Below, piece after piece: positions 1-12,279 of a stretch of 64,000 nucleotides of DNA (positions are counted from its first letter, which is position 1; each line of letters starts with the position of its first letter). This DNA comes from Riptortus pedestris (taxonomy: Eukaryota; Arthropoda; Insecta; Hemiptera; Alydidae): the NCBI GenBank assembly GCA_019009955.1, contig CM032230.1, forward strand, positions 105,807,001-105,871,000, given 5' to 3'. The notes beneath the pieces are model-generated. The model searched no databases and was not told where the DNA came from. It worked only from the letters and a program-made list of their open reading frames with translations. A program made the translations under genes and the position numbers.

Positions 1-76
1 AGGTATCCTATAAATAATCCAGCACAATTAGTCGTAGTTACATAAAGTGTGCATTCAATCTAATTAAAAAAATAAA

Positions 77-623
77 AGTCCGTCACACAGGTGCTGCGTA
101 AACTAAACAGATTTCCTATGTGCGTCACGTATTTGCATTTATCTCAAAATGTAACAGTTCAATAAGACATTATTCGGTATTTGGGCTTCAAATAAAGTGT
201 TTTATAATATAATAGTTTAATGTTAATATGACATAGGTAGGTGTGGGGGTTTACTGAAGGCCAATAACTAAAAAATGCAAATATCTTCGTTAATACTAAA
301 AATAGAGAATAAATGTATACAGCAATATTTATAGTACATTTTATTTGGGTTAAAATTCATTCTCTATATTTTTTATAATCACGGAGCTATATAGAATTTT
401 CGAAATTCTCCACCTCTAAACTCTTCCCCAAGCACTCGTTCGATTTCAGCCATTCACGAACTTCACCTTTAATTTAATTTTGTATGAAACAATTATATAT
501 AGACTTTGGTTACGATCAAATAAGAATTGTTCCTAGGTAGGATCGATTGATATTTGAGGAAAATGTTTTGGAAATCGCATCATGAATACGACCTGACGTT
601 TTCCCTTAAGGGAGGTCTGGTAA
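77..623 (+). mobile_element. Helentron-like nonautonomous element (HINE/DINE-1 type), degraded copy
   Basis: This copy starts AGTCCGTCACACAGGTGCTG and keeps the subterminal AACTAA(G/A)CAGATTTCC motif. It runs through the family body (GGGGGTTTACTGAAGG, GCAAATATC, ATAGAGAATAAATG) and ends in a decayed hairpin, TTTCCCTTAAGGG, followed by TCTGGTAA where intact copies have TCTGCTAA. The family in general has an asymmetric terminal organisation with an internal microsatellite and a 3' hairpin just before CTAA. This is the layout known for DINE-1/HINE elements moved by Helentron-type Rep-helicases. This copy lacks the microsatellite. Confidence 0.7.
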
Positions 624-807
624 AAGACCGAGAAGTATGTATGTGAGACTGAGAAAATGAATAATATTGAATATCCTGAAGGAGCCATATTGGACGATGT
701 CCTTTACTAATAGCAAGATCGATGTGTGGAGCAAGAAGTGAGGTCCAGGAGTCTCAGATCACTTGGATCCCACGATGGATCTTTTCTGTTGTGAGTGTGT
801 GTGTGTA

Positions 808-905
808 TACAATTATATCCCGTCAAAACAGTTTATACTTTATTCTTGCAATCATACTATTTATGTGTTATATATGCATATATACATGCCCGTCTTTGAC
901 TCCTT
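808..905. repeat. Dispersed repeat, inverted partner at 3040-3140
   Basis: About 100 bases, from the TATAATTATATCCCG-like start through GCATATATACATGCCCG to TTTGACTCCT, recur in reverse complement at 3040-3140 with a few mismatches. The family is not recognised. No coding capacity is seen. Confidence 0.7.
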
Positions 906-2888
906 GACATCATTATTTGGCGAGGTGGTATGGCACTGTCGCATCTTGTAGTAAGTAAACATTAAAATTTCGTGAACAATTTAACTTTTTATAGTGCTGT
1001 TTGTTTATTTGAGATCCATTTAAGATTTCCGTCAGAGGTCATTCATACTCATTTGCGTCCCACGATGAGAAGGCATTTTGAGTATGTGTATGTATTTGAA
1101 TAAATGGATAAAATACGTTACGGATTAGATGTACAGTTCATTTCAATTACTGCTAAGCAAGATTTTTAGAAAAACAATATTAAAATTTTGAATACGAGGT
1201 ACTCTGTTAATTCTAAAGAAGAATTATTCATAAAATAAAGTTTCGACGTTATGTAGTCTACTAATGATGAAAATAGAAGGGTAATAGTGATCCTATAAGG
1301 TCAAAAGTACAACCAACTAACTCTAGGATGAAAGAAAGTAGTTGAAAATCTATTCAAGTTAGGCAGTTTGGACACCAAATAAATTCCTAACTTTTCGTCG
1401 ATAAACCTGATAGGTCTCCGATAATTCGTTAGAGCAAAAAAATATAATCGTGTAAGATAGTCACTGGATTTTAGGTAGATCATTTTCATGATAATGTCAT
1501 CATATTTTAGAATAATCAAACATATACTCAATAAACACAAAAAAATGAATGCAAATATGTATTTATTCAATTGCAAACATAAATTAAGGTTTGCTGAATG
1601 AAAAGTTTGCCTAATAAATGATTGATTTGCTTACTTTAGAAATAGAATATGTCTTCTTTTAGTCCCATTGGAAAATTGAAAGAATTTTCGAATAAAGGAT
1701 ATTCACTGGACTCAGAGAATCAATTTTACAAAATTTATAACATTAGTACGCGGTTGCCTGCCTTAAAATTCTCGTGGTTATTGGAGTTAACGTTCTTGGA
1801 AAAACGGTCCTTAGTTTATTAGTAATATCTATAAATTACGTTATTTAATGTAGTTAATTAAAGTAATATTGAAAGAAAGTAAATCTAACGTTCTATTGAA
1901 GCCTGCTTAGATGAAAGAGGGACTGGTAAGATTAATTTACTGATTAAAACAGTTTTAAAATACTGATAGCTTACGAGTGCAACGTTAATTTAGAAAAAGG
2001 CAAATAAATTATTAGAGATATTTTTCATTTAGTACATCTCAGAACATTGCTATTATAATTTCGTCGTTTCTTACCACAAGTGCATTGCAGGAGGAAAAAA
2101 TGCGCAGGGTATATAACCTTGTGTGAGCAGATAAAAGCTACTGCGTTCAATGGAAACTTGAATGGTTCGATGATGGAAAACAGGAAGGTGTAAGTTACTG
2201 CCACCGAGAGGTGTTAGTCTTATCACGCAGGAAGCGTGACGTGATGGTGATAAATGATGAGGCCTCGGTCAAATGTATACATACTGTTTGTGTTGTAAGT
2301 GAGCTATGACAGGCAACTCTTTCCAAACCACGCCGCTCTGCTCAGTGTCTCAAAGACAACTAAGCCTGATTTTAGGTGTTGATAACAGTTATTAGCTAAG
2401 TGTTAGACACTTCTAGAGGGAAATAAGTTTGAAATCAGGTGGCTTATAAACGTCAGTATCAATAAAAAGCACAAAATGGATGGTCAGCTGTAGAAAATTT
2501 CAAAAACTAAAACAGAAGAAAAAACAATAATAAACCAAGAAAGAAAACAATACCCACAGACATAACTACTTCATTGGTTTTTTTTCACTATCATAAGTAC
2601 TCCTTAAAAAATGATTACATTCACTATAATTCATGGAAGTATACAGCAGACAGAAGAGGTAGAAAAAATGGAGTCTGACCTCACAATATAGTCTTTAATC
2701 CTCTTTAGAGTAATTAATTTTTAATCTTCCAATCCGATAAATTTCTTTGAAAGAGCATAGAAGAACAATGATACATACGAGTACTTATGAAAAAATTGGG
2801 ATCAAAACTAAATATTTTTATGAAATATTTCAATATAAAAAATAAACAGTGGGAACAAAATATTTATGGTTTTATGTTAGCAGAAAGT
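906..2888. other. AT-rich stretch without recognisable genes
   Basis: Short ORFs only, all AT-rich and without recognisable motifs. No splice-linked coding block, tRNA or clear transposon end was seen here. Confidence 0.5.
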
Positions 2889-3003
2889 ATTAAAAACTGA
2901 AATTTAGGAAAATTGTCTAACATAACGATATCATTGATTTATTACATTAATATAATAAATAATGGGTTTGGAAATGATCTGGAGTTCCCTGATTTTTTTT
3001 GTA
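2889..3003 (+). repeat. Direct repeat, copy 1 (copy 2 at 3141-3258)
   Basis: The segment from AAACTGAAATTTAGG through CATAACGATATCATTG to CTGATTTTTTTTG is repeated almost exactly at 3141-3258. The two copies enclose the inverted copy of the 808-905 repeat. This looks like a segmental duplication or paired ends of an unrecognised element. Confidence 0.75.
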
Positions 3004-3039
3004 GTTGAATTACTCCAAAAGCCGTGAATTAATTATTTC

Positions 3040-3140
3040 TAGGAGTCAAAGACGGGCATGTATATATGCATATATAAAACATAAATAGTACGATTGCAAG
3101 AATAAAGTATAAACTGTTTTTGGCGGGATATAATTGTATA
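3040..3140. repeat. Dispersed repeat, inverted partner of 808-905
   Basis: The reverse complement of this stretch matches 808-905 over about 100 bases, including GGCATGTATATATGCATA and TATAAACTGTTTTTGGC. Confidence 0.7.
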
Positions 3141-3258
3141 TATAAAACTGAAATGTAGGAAAAGTGTCTAACATAACGATATGATTGATTTATTACATTA
3201 ATATAATAAATAATGGGTTTGGAAATGATCTGGAGTTCCCTGATTTTTTTTGTAGTTG
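3141..3258 (+). repeat. Direct repeat, copy 2
   Basis: Second copy of the 2889-3003 sequence, differing at a handful of positions. It runs straight into the left arm of the large palindrome. Confidence 0.75.
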
Positions 3259-3545
3259 AATTATGTACAATATATATTGTAAATTTAAATTATTTAATAA
3301 CGTCCACTTATTGCAGCTAAGGCTAATTAGGACGGGTTATCTACAGGTTACCACTCTTTTCTAACCTTAGTCCCACAATGGCAAGAAAAGGGTGGTAACC
3401 TGTAGATAAGTCGTCCTAATTAGCCTTAGTTGCAAAAAGTGGGCGTTAATAAATAATTTAAATTTACAATATGTACATAGTTAAATTACAAAAACCTTGA
3501 ATTCCAGGAGATCGTTTCCCATTCCATTATTTATTAATTTACTGG
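3196..3545. repeat. Large imperfect palindrome built on two SINE 3' ends
   Basis: The left arm (about 3196-3368) and right arm (about 3382-3545) are inverted copies of about 165 bp with a short centre near 3375. Each arm contains the 3' half of the tRNA-derived SINE (GGTTACCAC.CTTTTCT, CTAATTAGGACG, TTGCA.CTAAGG), an ATTTAAATTTACAAT block and outer sequence such as GGAGTTCCCTGA/GGAATTCAAGG. Because sequence outside the SINE is also inverted, this is not simply two head-to-head SINE insertions. Confidence 0.75.
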
Positions 3546-3762
3546 GGTCCAAGTTAGTCATGTGTGTTAAGGGGTGGGTCTTAATCTCTAATGGTAAACA
3601 AAGAGTGGAGAGTTCAATTGCCGCCTAGATAATAGGAATTTATTTAGTGTCGAACACATTAAATTAAATCCTTAGTCCTCCCACCCTGGCTAGAAAAGAG
3701 TGGTAACCTGTAGATGGCCCTTACAATTAGCCGTAGTTTCATAAAGTAGACATAAATAAATT
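3544..3762 (+). repeat. tRNA-derived SINE, diverged copy
   Basis: It follows the family order: tRNA-like head (GTTAGTCATGTGTGTTAAGG, box-B-like GAGTTCAATTGCCGCC), then CACCCTGGCTAGAAAAG, GGTAACCTGTAGAT and a 3' end ATAAATAAATTAC. Several positions have decayed compared with the better copies at 8 kb. Confidence 0.65.
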
Positions 3763-4003
3763 ACAAATATAATATTAATTTACTGATCTGAATTAGGGGG
3801 TTCTTCTCCTATATATATGTATCATAACTCAAACGTTTGTACTTATGCTTAATTGGAATGAACCCATTAAAAGTAAATAAAAAAGAAGAGAATTGCGTGA
3901 AGGGCCTCGGCTTAGACAAGAAAGTAAAATACAGATCAACAAAAAAACGAGAAATGAATGATATTTCATTATTTTCTCAACAATTGAAAGTAAAAAATAA
4001 AAT

Positions 4004-4620
4004 TCAAGTACTTATACAAAGTCCAATTAAAGAATCGTTCCGAGAATACTCGGTTACTTCAAAGTACCATTTGAGAACATGTATATTAAATATCTTTAGT
4101 GGCACTCGGACATATTTCATAGACCAAGGGTACCCGCAACAGTACCCTTGAACTTCTATCAAATTAATTAATAAAAATGTTTTGATGCTCTTCATTTAAA
4201 ATGATTTGCATTGGATGTTATATATGATATCTACATTCTAATCCATCAGATCAAAAAAAAAAAAGAACATCATTTAGAGATCTTTTTCATGATGAACGAA
4301 AATGGTTCATAACAAATTTATTAAAATTCTAATAGGTACGGAGAAATATCAATCATTTATTACTGTCGTCTCTAGAAACTCCACTTCTTCTTAGTCAGTT
4401 TTAATTAATAAAATGAATTGTACAACCAGACGATACAACAGTCCGAAATATTAAATTTCAAAATTGCTCGTCAATCGCAGACCTCAAGCTGAAACTAATC
4501 AAAATAGATTCAGGAAAGGTCAAAATGAATAAAACTTTTGAAATCTGAAAATCGAAAATATTCAAGAGTACAGTACTTCCTTTACTTCGTAACACTAAGT
4601 AAAAATGATATGATATTACA
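4004..4620 (+). repeat. Dispersed repeat family C, copy 1 (with short antisense ORF)
   Basis: This shares an extended layout with 27.6-28.3 kb (opposite strand) and 30.15-31.69 kb: a CTTCATTTAAA.TGATTTG block, then CATTCTAATCCATC, then TCAAGCTGAAACT followed by CAAAATAGATTC and GGAAAGGTCAAAA. On the minus strand at 4004-4195 is a short ORF starting MKSIKTFLLINLIEVQG, which matches the start of the ORF in the copy at 28.0 kb. The family is not identified. Confidence 0.55.
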
Positions 4621-4769
4621 TGATATAAATAAACTAACAATCATAAATGATTTTCAACCATAATTCCATCGATAAATGTTATTACGTTTTATTCTCTTCA
4701 GATATCCAATTAGCATTTCTCTCTCCAAGAGTCGCTCTTATGACAGGCTATAGCTTCTTATATATTATA

Positions 4770-6189
4770 GTACTAGCTAAGCTTCGCCCGGAAAATCATT
4801 TGAGGCTGAATGATGATGGTATTGTTTTTGGGCTTTACTTTCTAAAATATTTTTATTTTATCCCGTCTCAATGCTTAAGATTTACACCCGAGTATGGAGT
4901 AATCTTAATCATGAGGAAAAGCTAATAGCTTAACCAACTCACTGTAATATAAGGTTAGCAGTGAGAGGACTGTAAGGAAGTCTCCCACCTCTACTCCGTC
5001 AATCACTGTTGCCAACAAACATCCCTAAACATACATTAAATTATGTTAATAATTCTTATTACATTTCTTCACAATACAAACGTATTTGTTGAATTAATTT
5101 TCCTATTTTAATTATACAAAGTATTAAATACATTTAAGGAGAAACTGACATTTTTGATTAATTAATGTTTGGGAAAGAGGGGGGGGGGGTGCATGACAAT
5201 ATACTTTGGTGATCATTCAACCTGTTAATAATGACTGTTATGTTTAATGAAACTGTATTAATCCATTGAGGTACTTAGTTGAATAAATTCATACATGGAT
5301 GCGTATTGATGACTATGACAAAACGTCTATGCAAATTACTTGGTTTATAAATTACGATAAAGATTCATTTAACAAAAGCTACTCTAAATATCAAATTAAA
5401 CATCTTTTGTCATGTGCAGGGTCGTCAAAAAAAACAATAGGAAACAAAATATGACGAATTTTCACTTCATGCTTCCTTTACAACCCCTACCTAAAAATGT
5501 TAATATTGCTTATAGGCAGAGTTTCGTTGATTTCGATTTAGTCTTTAGTGTCCTAAAACAATGTTGACCCTTTCTATAGTTTTTCGTGTATACCTCATTT
5601 ATATTTCGATATACGGCAAAAGTGCATATGACAAAAGTTACTTTAAATAACAAAACAAACAAAATTTGTCATATGCACGTTTGCCGAAAAATGAATAGAT
5701 TACGAAATATGGCGATTTTATATTTCACGCCTCCCTTATTACCCCCACTCCTGTTTGTGCCTCGAAATTTTAATATAGCTTATCAGAGAGGCGTTATTAC
5801 CAAATCACATACGGAGTTTCGTTTAGTTCGGTTGAGTCTTTTGTGCATATAAAATTGTTGACCCCAACTATAGTTTTTAGCGTATAACTCATTTATACTT
5901 CGGTATAAGACAAAAGTGTATATGACAAAAATTATTCTAAATAACAAAATAAACAAGTTTTGTCATGTGCATATTTGCCGAAAACCAATAGGAAAAGAAA
6001 AATATTGCTATTTTTAATATTTCTATTTCAGGCCTCCCTTATAACCTCCACTCTTGTTCGACTCAAAGAATATTAATATGGCCTAAAACCTAAATTGGGT
6101 TAGTAGTAATATACGTACCAAGTTTCATAAAATCCGGTTCAGCCGTTTTCTATTCTATAAAGGTCATACACACAAACATTCATTTATTA

Positions 6190-6238
<49 letters not shown>

Positions 6239-6240
6239 TG
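4770..6240 (+). repeat. TA-ending dispersed repeat with ~260-305-bp internal tandem units
   Basis: It begins near TACTAGCTAAGCTTCGCCCGG. The 3' part contains three tandem-like units at about 5410, 5670 and 5975, each with a CTCCCTTATAACC..CACTC block, a TTTGTCATGTGCA block and GTATA.CTCATTTATA. It ends with CCAAGTTTCATAAAATCCGG, TTCAGCCGTTTTC and a TA microsatellite at about 6194-6236. The same units occur in the other orientation at 34.3-34.8 kb and 47.6-48.9 kb. The CTAGC start and CAGCCGTTTT-plus-TA end resemble very common arthropod interspersed repeats whose class I cannot assign. No protein was recognised; the 88-residue ORF inside is a repeat translation. Confidence 0.6.
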
Positions 6241-6757
6241 TAGGCTGAAAATAATATTATTTAAGCTGGAACGGGAATTATTAAAGTTAAGAACTACGAG
6301 GGTGAAAATGCTAAGATGAAGCAGTTTCTCTTAAGTGACAAGATATCCCCCAGAAGAGTAAACATAGTCAGATGAAAGTTGGGGTGAGTGGGAGAGGGTT
6401 TCGAGGAAGAGACGATATCAGCAAAGGGAGAGGAACAGCACAAGCGAAAACCCAGCAATTAAAGGACCGTCTTCTTAAGGGCTTGCTTTGCACAATTAAC
6501 CCCAAGAAAATTAAAGATCTCACAACACCAGCTTTATCTCTCACCTCTCGCCTCTAGTCTTAACTCCGTCTTGTTCAAGGGATACGTCATCTTGTTAAGT
6601 TTATTTCTTCAAATGAGCATTCATGATGTGTTGGATACACTCATTAAAAATATATAATTACTAGAGATATACCATTCATAACAACGTCTGCCTAAAGACG
6701 TTTGCCAAAAGAACGTGTGTCGAACGAACTTGGCTTCACAGCCGTATCCGAAGCGTG

Positions 6758-7847
6758 TTGGAACTACACTTTAATATATTTCCGTTAAACTCAACTTTGT
6801 CCTAGGCTAGCAATTTGGAACAAAAGCTACGTAGCACAGTCGGTTTTTTTTTACATAAATCCGTTTGACTAACGGCTTTAGACAAACGTCGTTATGAACA
6901 TAGCATTACATGGCATAAGTATTATACACAAATGGATCTTATTATACAAGATGTTATGATACAAACTTAATAGATTTTGGTACAACATCGGACATAGTCG
7001 TCCTTCAGTCATTGCACCTAAATGATAATGAGTTGCTCCACTTGACATCGGAAGGCTGCCATGATACATCCTTACAAGTTGTTGAAGATGAACTGAAATA
7101 GGAGCATCCTCCAATTCCCTGTGAATTTGGCTGTTCCTAACAAACCAGGGAGCATTCACCGCTATTCGAAGTACTTTGCTCTGAAAGGACTGGAGTCTCT
7201 TTTTGTGTGTGACGCTGATGCCCAGCCAGACTGGGCATGCGTATGTTAATATAGGGAGTATGAGTGTTTTGTGAAGTAGTGTTGTGCAAGTCAGTTTCAG
7301 TGGTGTATTTTTGTTCATTAAGGGGTATATTTGTGTAAGTCGTGTTTGCGCCTGTTGCAATTTTATGTGGATATGATGCCGAAATGTAAGTCGTGTGTCC
7401 AGATGTACTCCGAGATAGCGGATGCTCTGGTCCTTCGGAGTCAATGGAATTGATTGATGTCCAATTATCAGTTCAGGAAGATCTTCGTTCTTGAAACGAC
7501 GAAGAACAAAAATATTGGCCTGCGTTTTATCGGGGTTTAATGAGAGCTTCCAGTTCTTGAGCCATCTTGAAACCTGGTTTGAACATGGAAGTTTTACCAT
7601 AAAATCCAAACGTTCAGTCACCGTATGACAAAAACGATCAACACCGAAGTTCCTCTTTCTACACTGAAACTTAACTGTAACAGGTTGGTTTTGGGATGTA
7701 CTTTCAGTGCGTTGACATGTTTGAGATGACTTCGTTACGGTCTTTCGGATCTCTTCAGCTAGGTGTGTGCTACACATGAGCTTTCGCTCAAGTGCTAGCC
7801 TAGGACAAAGTTGAGTTTAACGGAAATGTATTAAAGTGTAATTACAA
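6758..7847. mobile_element. Foldback-type element: Jockey RT remnant between 55-bp inverted repeats
   Basis: The left arm (6758-6812) and right arm (7793-7847) are near-perfect inverted copies. The shared core reads CCGTTAAACTCAACTTTGTC, then CTAGGCTAGCA; few mismatches are visible, mostly at the outer end. The about 980 bp between them is dominated by a reverse-transcriptase remnant. I did not find a clear target-site duplication. Inverted ends are not a property of LINEs, so either a TIR/foldback element captured a LINE fragment or two insertions created the arms. Confidence 0.65.
6878..7777 (-). pseudogene. Jockey-clade non-LTR retrotransposon reverse transcriptase, C-terminal part
   Basis: A 299-codon open frame. 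From about residue 68 it reads VSRWLKNWKLSLNPDKTQ, then YLGVHLDTRLTFRHHI, TLLHKTLILPILTYACPVW and SKVLRIAVNAPWFVRN. This is the C-terminal palm and thumb of Jockey-type reverse transcriptases, after the catalytic Y/FADD box. The catalytic box and all earlier fingers/palm motifs are missing, as is the endonuclease. The first about 60 residues do not resemble the family and may be unrelated. The frame is intact but cannot encode an active enzyme. Confidence 0.85.
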
Positions 7848-8025
7848 GAGACCTTAATACATAAATACATTTAATTCGTCCTAAGGTGCGGCGATTTTCT
7901 CTACTCTAGCCAATTTTTATTTATTCTGTAAAACGTCCACCACAAATATAACGCTTAAACTAGGTATATATCCGCTCCGCAAAAATCATACGTCGATAAT
8001 CCATTTCTATTTTCTATCTCTCTCA

Positions 8026-8254
8026 GGGCTCAGGTTAGGCATGTGAGTTAAAGTGTTGCCTTTAATCTCACATGGCAAACCTAGAGTGGCGAGTTCAATT
8101 CCCGCCTGGGGAACAAGGAATTTAATTAGTGACGGAATTCATTAAATAACATCCTAAGTCCCACTCTGACTAGAAATGGGTCACCTGTAGATAACCCGTC
8201 CCAGTTAGCCATAGTAGCAAAAAATGGACTTTAATAAATAATAATAATAATAAC
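8026..8254 (+). repeat. tRNA-derived SINE, good copy
   Basis: Head: GGGCTCAGGTTAGGCATGTG, AGTTAAAGTG, AATCTCACATGGCAAACC, then GAGTTCAATTCCCGCC, which is close to a tRNA box B. Body: GACGGAATTCATTAAATAA, TAAGTCCCAC, CACCTGTAGATAACCCGTCC. Tail: AATAAATAATAATAATAATA. The tRNA-like head, unrelated body and simple A/T-rich tail define a tRNA-derived SINE, mobilised by a LINE in trans. Confidence 0.8.
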
Positions 8255-8334
8255 AATTTATCTCTCTCGTAAAAAAATATCTGATGTGGATAACATATGA
8301 TTTGTACTCTTATTGCATTAAACAAAAAACAATT

Positions 8335-8566
8335 GGGGGCTCAGGTTAGCCATGTGAGTTAAAGCGTTGGCCTTAATCTCACATGGTAAACCTAGAGTGG
8401 CGAGTTCGATTCCTGCCTGGGCAACCGGAATTTATTTAGCAACGGAATTCATTAAATAAAGCCATTAGTCCCACCCTCGCTAGAAAAGGATGGTAACCTG
8501 TAGATAGCCCGTCCCAATTAGCCTTAGCTGGAAAAAGTGGAAGTTAATATAAATGAATAAATAAAA
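8335..8566 (+). repeat. tRNA-derived SINE, best copy
   Basis: Closest to consensus in the window. The head has GCTCAGGTTAGCCATGTGAG, AAAGCGTTGGCC and GAGTTCGATTCC (box B-like). The body ends GTAACCTGTAGATAGCCCG and TTAGCCTTAGCTGG, with the tail TGAATAAATAAAA. It lies 80 bp from the previous copy in the same orientation. Confidence 0.82.
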
Positions 8567-8639
8567 AAACAATTGTTGGTTACATTCTACTTTAAAGTCA
8601 TTTAGAATTATTTCATTTAAAGGTGATATACAAACTTGT

Positions 8640-9402
8640 TATACTATATGCATTTCATATAAAACTAAAGATCAAGTTCATTAATTGCTGACATGGGACC
8701 GGGAAGAAATGCGGTTTAGAGGAGGGAGGGGATTTCGAAAATTCTTTATATTATTAGTTATATGTCAGATCGAAAATTTGAATAAAAACCGTTTATTGAA
8801 CGTTTATTACATGCCTGTAAATGTTGTTATATACCCGTAGGTACATATTTTCTCTGTCATGAATATTAACCCAAATATTTGGATTTTATAGTTTTCGGCC
8901 TTCAGTAAACCCCCACTCCTAACATAACATTAGCAGTGACTTGTTATATCATGAACAATTTTATTATAAATTAAATATTAAATATTGTTTTCTCTTGACT
9001 TTACATATGCGAGATAAATGCAAATTCGTTGTGTGATGATGTCATCAAGGAAGATTTTGCGTTTTTGTCTAGAAAATGTTTATTTGATTTATACAATACA
9101 ATAGAGTGGAATTTGAAAATTTATATCTCCGTTATAAAGAGCCTAAAAATGTTATAGAACCAATCTTGTTTATCTAATGGTGCTCTACAATTGTTCCAAA
9201 CATTTTTTCGTAACTCAAATATTAAGCAAGTAATTCGTACATTTCAGCCACCAGTAAACTCCCTATCAGACCCCCCCCTCCCTCCTTATCAGACTTTTAC
9301 TTAGAAATACAGAATATGTGGTTAGATGAGATCAATAATGCGACATGCCTGAACGTGGGAAAACTACTTAGTTTCCGCAACACCTGTGTGACGGAATTTT
9401 TT
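8640..9402 (-). mobile_element. HINE-type element, degraded minus-strand copy
   Basis: It reads in reverse through the family body (GGTTTAGAGGAGGG, TCGAAAATTC, TATATGTCAGATCGAAAA, TTCGGCCTTCAGTAAACCCC) and reaches the family start in reverse complement at CTTAGTTTCCGCAACACC then TGTGTGACGGA. The 3' hairpin end is not preserved. Confidence 0.6.
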
Positions 9403-9409
9403 CAGTTCC

Positions 9410-12214
9410 GCGAGATACGTGCAGACTTCATACCAGAACTAGCCAAAATGGGTTCAGAGATGGTCAAAATGTATAATTTCATTGAAATCTAAAACCTAAA
9501 GTTCTCTCGATTAAAATTCATCTTGTACAAGGAATTCAAAGGCCTATGTAGACGATGCTTGAAATCAAAGCTGTTTAGTTAAAGATAGGTCGTTAATGAC
9601 CTCTTGAACACTATTGAGTAAAATTGGAATTCTTGATTAATATTACAGCTAACCAAAACTCTGTAGAACATCAATTGTAGTTCAGACCTTCGTTAATGAG
9701 TATACATATGTAACAATTTCCGATCCGACGAATATTCTATTTGACTCCTTTTTTAAACAAAACCCTTCCAGAACATTTTGGTTATTAATGAAGTAAACTT
9801 TGATTTTACATGGAAAGGGTTAATGTCGAAGAAAATTGAGGCGGTAAGAGTATAGAATGTTCATTGATGAATCACATAAAACATTCATCTATGTATCTAA
9901 CGTTGTATAGGAACGAAAAAATAAAAAAAAATAATGCGTAGCATTTAAGCTACGTGAAATTTTAGCATACTACCAATACGTATGACATGCCTAGGTTGTG
10001 GGATTATTTGTTATTTCGAAACTGAAGGATCCATGTAATTTCGTTAAATTATGACTTTTACTGCGTAATGTTCAGGACAATTGTAGAGAACATGAAACAT
10101 AAATTATTCGATCTCGCTCATAATACATTGTTTTTTATATTGCCCACTTTCTTAAAACCATACTCCCTCTAATCAGATCTAATTCAGTCATTACAGAACT
10201 TGATCTTTAGTTTTGGATATAACGCTTAAATATCTAGTCTGGTGGCTTTCGGTTGGCGAAGTATAGACTACTGATTTTCAGCCACCATCAAGAGAGATCA
10301 GTGTTTTACTTAATGAGTGATCGATCGGACGTACAACCCTTGTTAGCCAAAGAGGATCTGGAATGACTTGTCTCCAGTAGACTGACGGCTCTCAGTGGTT
10401 TGATTTTGTGTTGTTTGTGGCCGAGATCTGAGAGAGTCAAAGCCGTTTTTGTCCAGATTGGGCTTTCAATCATATTTACTCACTAGCATCCCGGTAATTC
10501 ACATTGAAATGGTGAACTCTCACTTGCACCTATTTTAGCAGATTTCCCTTTTTACTAATTGCAGCCTAAACCCTCACGGTCACCGGCGCATTGATGTTCA
10601 CTTGCTCGTCACGAATTCTGGAAATCTGGCCAAAGAATAGGCGAAGTCGTCTATTGTCTTAGGGTGAAGAAACATAAATGTTTTAGGGGATATTAGTGAG
10701 GTGGACTTTGGAATTTTATTGTGATAAATTTATGTAGGAGTTCTCATTTACTTCAATATACAACCATAATGAGTCCAGGAGAGGAGCTGCAGTCTAACAT
10801 AAACTCAAGGCTCTTCCGCAAAGGAATTTGTATTTGTTGTGGGGAACTGACTGACTAATGACCCCCCTTTTAGACTTTAGACGCCTCTTTGTTGAGGGTA
10901 AAAGTTAATTCTCAGATAAATACATGAATGGGAAACATACATTTCACTCACACATCCTTTATGCCGTGTGCGCCGTGCTCTAGCTCGGGACAAAAGGGAA
11001 CTTAGGGAACAGTTACGCCAGTGAGAGAGAACAAACGGGCAGTAGGAGGTTCTCTGAGAGGTTCAACTAATTTAAAAGCTGGTAATCCTCCACTTGGAAG
11101 GAAAGCAGCTGCCTTAAGCCTTCTTAAAGTTTCCCTCGCCCAACTGAAGTAGACTACAGATGGAGACGGTAAAGAGCACAACTATCCACTTGCTAAGCCA
11201 ATATGGCACATTACTTTCAAAATACCGAATTTAATCATTTAATTTTCCTTTCCTCAATAGGCCAAAATGTAATTCATGAGCAAAGAGTTTGATCTGAATA
11301 CACTAGTATATGTACTTTGGTATATTTATCACAAAATTAATAAACGTTGACTGTTATGGTTCGTTTGGATTGCAAAATTAAACACAAAAACTCTGGCATT
11401 ATTATCAAGGCAAAATTGATTTAAAGATGCACTACACACTTGGTAAATTATTCTTCACTATTACTCAAAATATGCACTGATAACTTCTCTTCTCATTGCA
11501 CAGTACAAAAACTCACGATCTCGCGAATCACTGAAGTTCGCAAAACATTGCACTGCACTGATCTTCACAAAGAAGCACTGCACTGTACTGAAACTAAAAG
11601 AACTGTTCACAAAAGCTGCGCTGATATTCACAAGTAAGAATACTGAGAACTAACTGACTGTCGGGAAGTATAATGGTCTTGACAGGTCTTGGTCCCAGAC
11701 TGGCATCGCCTAGAACATTCCTGGCGCCTTCGCTCCTGCAGGGTTACCTTCATTTAATTCGCAATATTTAAATACCTGATTAACTCTGCGAAATTTGTTA
11801 ATTAAGCACTTTTCGCAACACTATATATTTACTCTTCGTATCCTCTCTCTTTCTCGACATTAATCTTTACGTTAGCACTAAACGGTTAAATAATTAAGAC
11901 ATCTATTAAATCAGATTTGAGGTCTAGAGAATACAATCAACATTGATGACGTTACATCGTGCATTTATCGATGTTCTTACATTGTAGGGCCCAATGATTA
12001 TTATTATTTGTTATTTATACAGCAGCACATACAACTAGGCGATTTGGCTCATAGTTTAACAAAGTAACATAATAAAAAAATGTAGAAAATAATAAAAAAC
12101 TGAACCAAAAAATAAAAAATTAAACACAATAAATAAACATTAAATACAAGTAGTAAAGACAACAAAGAAATATTAGACTAATAATAAAGGTAGCAATATA
12201 AAATGGTTTTAATA

Positions 12215-12279
<65 letters not shown>

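Noticed and set aside
8026..8110. tRNA gene
   Set aside because: The box-B-like sequence and tRNA-like head belong to a dispersed SINE; no cloverleaf with a proper acceptor stem.
11440..11637. 65-codon plus ORF rich in HCT/LHCTE
   Set aside because: Arises from repeated CACTGCACTG-like DNA; no family match.
11715..11728. AGAACATTCC, resembling a heat-shock element
   Set aside because: A single pair of half-sites without a promoter or gene nearby; expected by chance.
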